Origin: Opitutus sp. GAS368
GTDB lineage: Bacteria; Verrucomicrobiota; Verrucomicrobiia; Opitutales; UBA953
Direction of reading: 5' to 3'
NCBI GenBank assembly: GCA_945866215.1
Contig: CAMBGQ010000002.1
Location: forward strand, 28,413 to 92,412
Length of the DNA stretch: 64,000 nucleotides
Shown here piece by piece: positions 54,203 to 60,332 of the stretch. Each line of letters opens with the position of its first letter. Position 1 is the first letter of the stretch. The notes below the pieces were generated by a model. The model saw nothing but the letters and a program-made list of their open reading frames with translations. It was not told the DNA's origin and did no database searches. The translations under genes were made by a program, and so were the position numbers.

Positions 54203-55477
54203 TTAATTATGATTATAGCCTTCTTCGCCGTGGTCGGCGATGTCGAGCCCTTGGGCCTCGGCTTCTTCTGAAGCCCGCAACCCAATGGTCGCTGCGACCA
54301 ACTTGGCGATAATCCAAGTCATGATCAGAGAAAATACGATGCAAGCCACGATCGCGATGAGCTGGCCGGTCAGCAGGCCTTTTGAAATCAAGGCACCGCC
54401 GGCGGGGTTCACCTCGGCGCTCATGAGCAACGCCGTCGCCAGCGCGCCGATGGTCCCCCCGACGCCGTGGACGCCGAAGGTGTCGAGCGCATCATCATAC
54501 CCGAACTTGGGTTTGAGGACGGAGCAGGCCCAGTAGGAAAGCGTACCGGCCAGCAAGCCAATGATGACGGCGGAGCCGGCGGAGACGAAGCCGGCGGCGT
54601 TGGTCACGGTGGCCAATCCGGCAATCGCGCCCGAGCAGAGACCGAGCACGGAAATCTTTCCGCGGTGAGCCTTCTCGACGACCGCCCACGCAAGCGTGGC
54701 GGTGGCGGCGCCCAGCGTCGTGGTGAGGAAGGCCTGGAGCGCGATACCGTCGGCGGCCAAAGCGGAACCAGCGTTGAACCCATACCAGCCAGCCCAGAGC
54801 AGGCCCGTGCCGATCACGCAAAGCACCATGCTATGCGGGGTCATCGGGCGTTTGCCGAAGCCCGCGCGCGGACCCACCAGCCAGCATAGCATGAGTGCGG
54901 ACCAACCGGAAGTCATGTGGACGACGATACCGCCCGCGAAGTCCGCAGCCTTGAAGGCGGAGTCGGCGTTCGCGATGCCGGAGAAGTCGCCGGTGGCACC
55001 CCACACGGCGTGCGCGACAGGGTAGTAGACCAGAATCGTCCAGAGGAACGAGAACAGCATCACCGCGGAGAACTTCATCCGCTCGGCGACGGCGCCGATG
55101 ATGAGGGCAGGGGTGATCGCCGCGAACATGGCTTGGAAGAGTCCGAACGTCGCGCCAGAAATCCGGGCATCGTAACCGCTGGAATCGGCGCCGAGGCCGG
55201 CGAAACCGAAGTGTTCACTCCCGCCGAAAAGGTGCCCGAGGAAGCCGCCGGCGTAGCTCTTGCCGAAGACGAGGCTGTAACCGAAGGCCCACCACATGAG
55301 GATGCCCATGGCGGTCAAGGCGAGGCATTGCGCGGCAATCGAGAGCACGTTCTTGCTACGCACCAGGCCGCCGTAGAAGAGAAAGAGGCCGGGAATGCAC
55401 ATCATGAGCACCAGAGCGGTGCTCACCATGACCCAGACATTATCAGCGGCGGCAGCAGGAATGGCAGAAATAAGCAT
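54203..55477 (-). CDS. amt: Ammonium transporter (Amt-2)
   Basis: A 424-residue Amt paralogue without the long N-terminal extension of Amt-1; it begins LISAIPAAAADNVWVMVSTALVLMMCIPGLFLF. The core motifs FAGGIVVHMTSGWSALML and GWYGFNAGSALAADG are shared. The C-terminal tail ends ADHGEEGYNHN, close to the ADHGEEGY or TDHGEEGY form that contacts P-II proteins, and this is kept in both copies. The genes are tandem and separated by about 140 bases. Its own sigma-54 promoter lies 15 bases before the ATG. The region upstream is AT-rich and divergent from a beta-barrel candidate. Confidence 0.93.
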   Translation of the reverse strand: MLISAIPAAAADNVWVMVSTALVLMMCIPGLFLFYGGLVRSKNVLSIAAQCLALTAMGILMWWAFGYSLVFGKSYAGGFLGHLFGGSEHFGFAGLGADSSGYDARISGATFGLFQAMFAAITPALIIGAVAERMKFSAVMLFSFLWTILVYYPVAHAVWGATGDFSGIANADSAFKAADFAGGIVVHMTSGWSALMLCWLVGPRAGFGKRPMTPHSMVLCVIGTGLLWAGWYGFNAGSALAADGIALQAFLTTTLGAATATLAWAVVEKAHRGKISVLGLCSGAIAGLATVTNAAGFVSAGSAVIIGLLAGTLSYWACSVLKPKFGYDDALDTFGVHGVGGTIGALATALLMSAEVNPAGGALISKGLLTGQLIAIVACIVFSLIMTWIIAKLVAATIGLRASEEAEAQGLDIADHGEEGYNHN

Positions 55478-55492
55478 AGTGCTTATTATGAA

Positions 55493-55507
55493 GCAAAAAG
55501 TGTGCCA
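55493..55507 (-). promoter_or_regulatory. Sigma-54 promoter of Amt-2
   Basis: On the minus strand the element reads TGGCACACTTTTTGC, matching TGGCAC-N5-TTGC. The TTGC ends exactly 15 bases before the ATG, the same spacing as at Amt-1. Confidence 0.78.
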
Positions 55508-55571
55508 TATATTGTGCAGAATAGGTCTTCTGTTGCTTTGCTAAGAATCTAAGACATTTTAAATTTCACCT

Positions 55572-56471
55572 ATGCAGCACCTGCTTAATGTTAAGCATTT
55601 TGCCATTTTTTACGCACTCTTTTGTGCACGGCTTTTAGCAGTAGAACCTCTTCCCGCTAAGGATTGGGTGCTGGTCGCTGATACCCAGTATCGTGCATCG
55701 GACCAAGTCAGGGATGCCGGCGGCCTAAGCGGTGAGTATGGCCGCTCCCGCACCGGGGTCGAACTCATCTACCAGACCCCGGATCGGGCCGTCGACCTGG
55801 AGTGGTATCGCTACGCCAATCGCTTCCAAGGGGCCATCGCCGGAACGGATCGTTCTTACGGCGATACCACGGATGTCATGGTCACGGGGTTTCGCCAGTG
55901 GGATTGGAACCAGAAATACGGAGTCCAGCTGATCTACGCTTTGGAGTTCGCCGCCGAAGAAGGGGTGAGCTTGGGCAGTTCGCATCGCTGGGGCTTAGGC
56001 GGGGCCATGCGCTGGCGGCCCGACGACGAGACCGATCTCTCCCTCGGAATCGTTTTGCAGGACCGCTTCGAGGCCTCGGTCATGCCAATCCCTTATGTCA
56101 AGGCGGTCTGGCGGCCCTCTTCCTCCGCCGAAGTCGAGCTGCGCGCCACCGGACTGCAGAACGGTATCATCATCCGCGGCTTCCCGACCGAAGACCGGGC
56201 GACGATCATCGATTTTTCGGTCGCCTACGAGACCCTGAGTTTCGCGCTCACCGATGGGAGTTACGGGTCTCGCGCGGTCGCCATCGGCGAGGTGCCGGTC
56301 CGTTTTGGCGTGACGCAATTCTTGGAAAAAACCGGGACCTGGTTCGTGCGCGGGTCGGCCGAATGGATCGCCTTCGCCCGCCATAGCTTCAAGCACGACG
56401 GCGAGACGCAAGGCGCCTTCCAGCCGGGTGCGCAATGGGGGCTGGCCCTTCGTCTCGGCGCTCGCTTCTGA
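55572..56471 (+). CDS. Predicted outer-membrane beta-barrel protein (DUF6268-like)
   Basis: A 299-residue protein with a signal peptide (HFAIFYALFCARLLAVEP). The mature part is a series of alternating hydrophobic/polar strands such as GVQLIYALEFA, PIPYVKAVWRPS, AEVELRATGL and TIIDFSVAYETL. It ends with LALRLGARF; a terminal Phe is the usual signal for outer-membrane barrel assembly. This fits a small barrel of the DUF6268 type, but the name is uncertain. The 5' end of the gene is AT-rich compared with the rest. It diverges from Amt-2 and ends directly at the stop of the 76-residue gene on the other strand. Confidence 0.7.
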   Translation: MQHLLNVKHFAIFYALFCARLLAVEPLPAKDWVLVADTQYRASDQVRDAGGLSGEYGRSRTGVELIYQTPDRAVDLEWYRYANRFQGAIAGTDRSYGDTTDVMVTGFRQWDWNQKYGVQLIYALEFAAEEGVSLGSSHRWGLGGAMRWRPDDETDLSLGIVLQDRFEASVMPIPYVKAVWRPSSSAEVELRATGLQNGIIIRGFPTEDRATIIDFSVAYETLSFALTDGSYGSRAVAIGEVPVRFGVTQFLEKTGTWFVRGSAEWIAFARHSFKHDGETQGAFQPGAQWGLALRLGARF

Positions 56472-56702
56472 TTAGCCGGCGGCCGGTTGCAGCCACTCGT
56501 CGCGGCGACGGAGGGCGAGCTCGAGGTCGTGGGTGCGGAGCGAGCGGCGGACGCGACGCTTCGTGAAGTCAGCGAGGTGCTCGGTGTAGTGCAGCCACCA
56601 GGTCCCGTTGTTGTTCCATAGGTGGTGCAGGCGGTTAGCCTCGCTGACTCGGATGGACAGCTTGGCGGAGGGTTGGCGGTTGGCTTCGTGGGTGTTGATC
56701 AT
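56472..56702 (-). CDS. Small protein resembling a tyrosine-recombinase arm-binding domain
   Basis: A 76-residue protein. HHLWNNNGTWWLHYTEHL and KRRVRRSLRTHDLELALRRRDEWL have the pattern of the N-terminal arm-type DNA-binding domain of phage integrases, where WxxxYxxxGKRxRxSLGTxDxxEAxxxxD is usual. It stands alone: no catalytic recombinase domain follows, and the next gene converges on its stop. It may be a stand-alone DNA-binding protein, a remnant, or a lineage-specific small protein. The ATG at 56702 is the only good start. It lies beside a plus-strand terminator with no obvious gene. Confidence 0.6.
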   Translation of the reverse strand: MINTHEANRQPSAKLSIRVSEANRLHHLWNNNGTWWLHYTEHLADFTKRRVRRSLRTHDLELALRRRDEWLQPAAG

Positions 56703-57010
56703 GGTGGGCGGCGGTGAGAGGGACGCGCATCACGATCAGTCCACGGGGGACTGTTTTTTAGCCTTTCGGCTCTCATTTCGGCGCCTTTCGGCTCCGATGA
56801 CCACCGCGGCCTTTGGAAGGCTCGGTTGGTGCAGGTTCGGCTTTCGCCCGTCCTGCTCGTAATGCGGCTAATAATGAACTGACTTCAATATGGTCACCCC
56901 AACCTGAGAAAGCAAGGGCGGTCTGGCCGATAGAGTGTCATAAAAACCTGGGCCGCCGCCCGCCTGGCCCGGGCTTGCCGTGCCCGTGCCGGGCGGCATG
57001 ATACTGCTCG
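56703..57010. other. Non-coding stretch of about 308 bases
   Basis: Between the 76-residue gene and the DUF4236 gene I see no convincing coding frame. It contains a plus-strand terminator hairpin (56737-56759) and a direct repeat GCCTTTCGGCT (56761-56771 and 56783-56793). A GC-rich stretch with GGCCCGGGC-type inverted repeats lies near 56950-57000. Confidence 0.6.
56737..56759 (+). terminator. Plus-strand intrinsic terminator with no obvious gene
   Basis: CAGTCC and GGACTG form a perfect 6-bp stem with an ACGGG loop, followed by TTTTTT. It lies upstream of the start of a minus-strand gene, and the nearest plus-strand gene ends about 265 bases earlier. Confidence 0.6.
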
Positions 57011-57271
57011 ATGGGTTTCTTTCGCTTCCGCAAAATCATCCCCCTCGGAAAATTATTCCGAATCAATCTCTCCAAGACCGGGGCGTCGTTGTCGGCTGGT
57101 CAACCAGGCGCCACGATTAATATCCGGAAGGATCGCGTCGACGGCACGGTGGGGATTCCGGGCAGCGGACTTTCTTATAAGGAGCGGCTTGCGAACCGCG
57201 GCTGCGCTTCGGCGCTCGTATTCGTGCTCATGCTCGCCACCTCGCTCGCCGCCCTCGTCTGGGCGCGCTGA
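57011..57271 (+). CDS. DUF4236 protein with C-terminal membrane helix
   Basis: An 86-residue protein. The N-terminal 55 residues match the DUF4236 pattern: MGFFRFRKIIPLGKLFRINLSKTGASLS, then GATINI and GTVGIPGSGLSYKERL. Family members are usually small proteins of unknown function that start MGFRFRKS and contain NxSKxGxSxS and GIPGTGLSY. A hydrophobic C-terminal helix (ALVFVLMLATSLAALVW) follows, which would anchor it. The gene is isolated: a non-coding stretch before it and tRNA-Leu after it on the opposite strand. Confidence 0.85.
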   Translation: MGFFRFRKIIPLGKLFRINLSKTGASLSAGQPGATINIRKDRVDGTVGIPGSGLSYKERLANRGCASALVFVLMLATSLAALVWAR

Positions 57272-57321
57272 ACGCGGTTTCGTCGGAAGCGTTGCGCGCC
57301 TCCGACGATCGTCGCCGCAAG

Positions 57322-57405
57322 TGCCCGGGAAAGGACTCGAACCTTCATGCCTTTAGAGGGCGGCGGATTTTGAGTCCGCTGCGGCTGCCATTTCGCCACC
57401 CGGGC
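57322..57405 (-). tRNA. tRNA-Leu (CAA)
   Basis: Read on the minus strand, acceptor GCCCGGG pairs with CCCGGGC. The anticodon stem GCGGA/TCCGC encloses CTCAAAA with anticodon CAA. A long variable arm, as expected of Leu, and a T-arm with GGTTCGAGTCC follow. The gene is 84 bases and the 3' CCA is not encoded. Confidence 0.95.
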
Positions 57406-57500
57406 GGATTGCGGACATGCATTCACTCCGCGGGCGTCGGTGCGTGCAAGAAAAACCGTGCCTGTCGGTGCGCCGCGCATCATGAAAAAACGCGGGCAAC

Positions 57501-57530
57501 AAAAAAGGCGCTCCTTGCGGAGCGCCTTTT
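57501..57530 (-). terminator. Terminator after the HU gene
   Basis: On the minus strand AAAAGGCGCTCC and GGAGCGCCTTTT form a long stem around a short GCAA loop followed by further T. It ends 20 bases past the HU stop codon and is a textbook intrinsic terminator. Confidence 0.92.
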
Positions 57531-57550
57531 GGCGTGAATCTCGAGAGAGA

Positions 57551-57838
57551 TTACTTGGCGCCGAGGATCGCGTCCTTGGCGGCCTTGGCCACGCGGAACT
57601 TCACGACCTTCTTAGCCTTGATCTGGATGGTTTCGCCGGTGGCCGGGTTGCGACCGAGGCGAGCCTTGCGGTGGACGAGGACGAGCTTGCCGAGGCCGGG
57701 CAGCGTGAAGGAGTTCTTCGCGTTCTTGTAGGCGAGGTTGGCGATGATCTCGAGGATCGCGACGGCCTGCTTCTTGCTGAGTTCAGCTTTTTCAGCGATG
57801 GCACCGGCGATTTGGGATTTGGTGAGGGCTTTGGACAT
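57551..57838 (-). CDS. hup: HU-family DNA-binding protein
   Basis: HU dimers bend and compact DNA. The 95-residue protein has the family layout: two helices (LTKSQIAGAIAEKAELSKKQAVAILEIIANLA), the beta saddle (FTLPGLGKLVLVHRKARLG) and the arm motif GRNPATGETIQI, ending in AKAAKDAILGAK. Basic residues in the arm are intact. It has its own terminator and an AT-containing 170-base upstream region shared with the divergent sugar dehydrogenase. I do not separate HU from IHF by sequence alone, but the homodimer-type arm favours HU. Confidence 0.95.
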   Translation of the reverse strand: MSKALTKSQIAGAIAEKAELSKKQAVAILEIIANLAYKNAKNSFTLPGLGKLVLVHRKARLGRNPATGETIQIKAKKVVKFRVAKAAKDAILGAK

Positions 57839-58010
57839 GTGGGTTGTGGGTTGGTTGTGCAGTGATGCGGGTCTATTAAGTATCGAACCGTACGGGTAAA
57901 ACCAGCGAAAAATAAGGGCAGGGTGCAGGTTTCTTGGGGCCCCCGTCTCCCGTTAAAAATCTTTTGCATGCGTCCGCCTTTCAATTTAGGTGTCTTCCAG
58001 TCCTCCCCCC

Positions 58011-59348
58011 ATGAGCATACGTTCGACCTCTGCCCTCGCCCTGACCGCCTTCCTCGGCATAGCCTCCGCCTTCGCCGATGAGACCATCGTCGCCCTGGAA
58101 CCCGCCTTTCCGGAGATGAAGTTCAGCCTCCCGGTCGCAATCTCCCCGTTGCCCGGCAGTAAGGATGTGGTCTTCATCATCGAGAAGGGCGACCCCGCCC
58201 CTTCCGCCGCCGATACCAAGTCCACCGATAAGAAGAAGAAGGGTGGCGATTTTCTCGGCGGGAAGGTTCAGATGATCAGCGGGCTCTCCACCTCCAGTCC
58301 TATTAAGCGCGAGGTCTTCCAGTTGAGCCCTAAGGACGGAAAGTTTGATGCCCAAGGGGAGAGCGGCTTCCTCGGTTTCGCCGTTCACCCGAAGTATGCT
58401 GAAAACAAGCAAGTCTTTGTCTATTATAGTCTTAGGATTGAAGGAAAGCTCCACCAGCGTATCTCCCGGTTCCTGCTCTCGAGCGTGCAACCGTTCACGG
58501 TCGACCCCCGATCCGAACAGGCCCTTATTTCCCAGCTCGACCCAGCGGGCAATCACAACGGCGGCGATCTCCACTTCGGACCTGATGGTTACCTCTACAT
58601 CAGCTGCGGTGATGGCGGCGGCGGCGGCGACCCTTTCGATAGCGGAGGCTTCATCAACAAGGACTTCCATGCTGCTGTCTTCCGTATCGACGTGGACAAG
58701 AAGGCAGGCAACCCCGCCCCCAACCCCCATCCCTCGGTCATCACCGACTCCGCGGGGGTAGCCTTCTACTCCGTTCCTGCCGATAACCCCTTCGTGGCGG
58801 TCACCTCCCACCGCGGCCGCTCCCTGGAGCCCGGCTCCGTCCGGACCGAGACCTGGGCCACCGGCCTGCGTAACGCCTGGCGCTTCTCCTTCGACCCCAA
58901 GACGGGGGCCTGCTTCGCCGGGGACGTCGGTCAGAACCTCTACGAGGAGATCGACATCCTGGTCTCCGGTGGCGACTACGGCTGGCACGACGTCGAGGGT
59001 TTCCACGACTTCAACCAGAAGGACCCCCTTGGTAAAAAGGGCATGCCCGGTAAGGCCAACGCTTCCGGATACCAGCGTCCGATTCACGAATACGGCCACC
59101 AGCTCGGAGGGTCCGTGACCGGTGGCGTCGTCTGCCGTGGCGAGCGCGTCCCCGCCATCGCCGGAGCTTATGTCTTCGCTGACTTCGCCTCAGGCCGTAT
59201 CTTCTCCCTGCATGACCGCGGTGGCAAGTGGGAGTCTCGCGAAGTAGCCCGCGACTCGGCTGTCTCCGGCTTCGGCCACGATCCCAGCAACGGGGACGTC
59301 CTCGTCGCTTCGCTTGCCGGTCAGGTCAAACGTATCGTCAAGAAGTAA
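58011..59348 (+). CDS. PQQ-type soluble sugar dehydrogenase (GSDH), exported
   Basis: Proteins of this family are six-bladed propellers that oxidise aldoses with the cofactor PQQ in the periplasm. The 445-residue product has a signal peptide (SALALTAFLGIASAFADE). Family stretches are ESGFLGFAVHPKYAENKQVFVYY, NHNGGDLHFGPDGYLYIS, ATGLRNAWRFSFDPKTGACFAGDVGQNLYEEI and GGDYGWHDVEG. NHNGG carries the catalytic His, and the Arg of GLRNAWR fits a cofactor contact. A KKKKGG insert near residue 77 is unusual. The start at 58011 begins the signal peptide. It is the first gene of a co-directional set with a Tat-exported isomerase and a large haem protein. Confidence 0.87.
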   Translation: MSIRSTSALALTAFLGIASAFADETIVALEPAFPEMKFSLPVAISPLPGSKDVVFIIEKGDPAPSAADTKSTDKKKKGGDFLGGKVQMISGLSTSSPIKREVFQLSPKDGKFDAQGESGFLGFAVHPKYAENKQVFVYYSLRIEGKLHQRISRFLLSSVQPFTVDPRSEQALISQLDPAGNHNGGDLHFGPDGYLYISCGDGGGGGDPFDSGGFINKDFHAAVFRIDVDKKAGNPAPNPHPSVITDSAGVAFYSVPADNPFVAVTSHRGRSLEPGSVRTETWATGLRNAWRFSFDPKTGACFAGDVGQNLYEEIDILVSGGDYGWHDVEGFHDFNQKDPLGKKGMPGKANASGYQRPIHEYGHQLGGSVTGGVVCRGERVPAIAGAYVFADFASGRIFSLHDRGGKWESREVARDSAVSGFGHDPSNGDVLVASLAGQVKRIVKK

Positions 59349-59352
59349 GCCG

Positions 59353-60255
59353 ATGGTCTCCCGCCGCGCGATGCTGGGTCTTTCCGGTTCGTTGATGGCG
59401 GGAGCAATGCTCCGACCGGTGCTCGCGGCCACCCCGTCGCCGAAAGCCCCTGAATTCAGCCTCTTCACGAAGCACCTCGTCGGCCTCCCTTACGACCAAC
59501 TCGCCGAGACCGTCGCTGCGCTCGGCTTCAAAGGCGTCGAGGCGCCAGTGCGTAAAGGCGGGCATGTCGAGCCGGCACGCGTCGAAGAAGATCTCCCTAA
59601 ACTCGTCGAAGCGTTCCAGAAGTGCGGTGTGAAGATCACGCTGATGACGACCGACATCAACGCGGTCAACGCGGACGACCGGACGGAGAAAGTTCTGCGC
59701 ACCGCGGGCGCGCTCGGCATCCCGAGCTATCGCATGAAGTGGTATGGCTATGTGGCTGGTAAGTCGCACTGGGATCAGCTCGACGCCATCAAGCCGCAGT
59801 TGCGCGACTTGGTCGCCTTCAGTCGTGAGGTCCGCGTCTTGCCAGGCTACCAGAATCACTCTGGCGCTAAGTTCGTCGGGGCTGGCATCTGGGACATGGC
59901 GATGCTGATGAAGGACTATCGGGCCGATGAACTGTCCTGGAACTTCGACTTCTTCCATGCGATGGTCGAAGGCGGCCTATCTTGGCCGAACGAACTGGCC
60001 TTGGCTCGTGACCATATCTCGATGGTCTATTTCAAGAACTTCAACTGGCAGGGGAGGCTGGCCGAAGGTTGCCCGCTCGCCGAAGGTAGGGTCGGCAAAG
60101 ACTCCGTCGTGCAGCTGCGCAAAACGGGTTATACGGGCCCAGTTTGCCTCCATGTCGAATACCTGAAGGGCAAGGTCACCGACCAGGGGGGCCTGCAGGC
60201 CGCCATGGATGCCACCCGCAAGGACTTCGCTACACTTAAGGAGTGGTGGGCTTGA
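59353..60255 (+). CDS. Sugar phosphate isomerase/epimerase-like TIM barrel, Tat-exported
   Basis: A 300-residue protein of the xylose isomerase-like TIM barrel family. It has a twin-arginine signal: VSRRAMLGLSGSLMAGAML, cleaved near VLAATP. Barrel segments include VGLPYDQLAETVAALGFKGVEAPV, LPGYQNHSGAKFVGAGIWDMAML, WNFDFFHAMVEG and GPVCLHVEYLKG, with His, Asp and Glu as metal-ligand candidates. Exported members of this family are common in Planctomycetes and Verrucomicrobia. The substrate is unknown. It starts four bases after the GSDH gene and so is likely translationally linked to it. A start at a TTG in the ORF track is not credible. Confidence 0.83.
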   Translation: MVSRRAMLGLSGSLMAGAMLRPVLAATPSPKAPEFSLFTKHLVGLPYDQLAETVAALGFKGVEAPVRKGGHVEPARVEEDLPKLVEAFQKCGVKITLMTTDINAVNADDRTEKVLRTAGALGIPSYRMKWYGYVAGKSHWDQLDAIKPQLRDLVAFSREVRVLPGYQNHSGAKFVGAGIWDMAMLMKDYRADELSWNFDFFHAMVEGGLSWPNELALARDHISMVYFKNFNWQGRLAEGCPLAEGRVGKDSVVQLRKTGYTGPVCLHVEYLKGKVTDQGGLQAAMDATRKDFATLKEWWA

Positions 60256-60332
60256 GGCGGCAGGGCGGGGGGATTCTCAAAAGATAGGCTGGAACTTGCG
60301 GTCTTTCGGGATGTAGAAACATTCTCCCCGTC

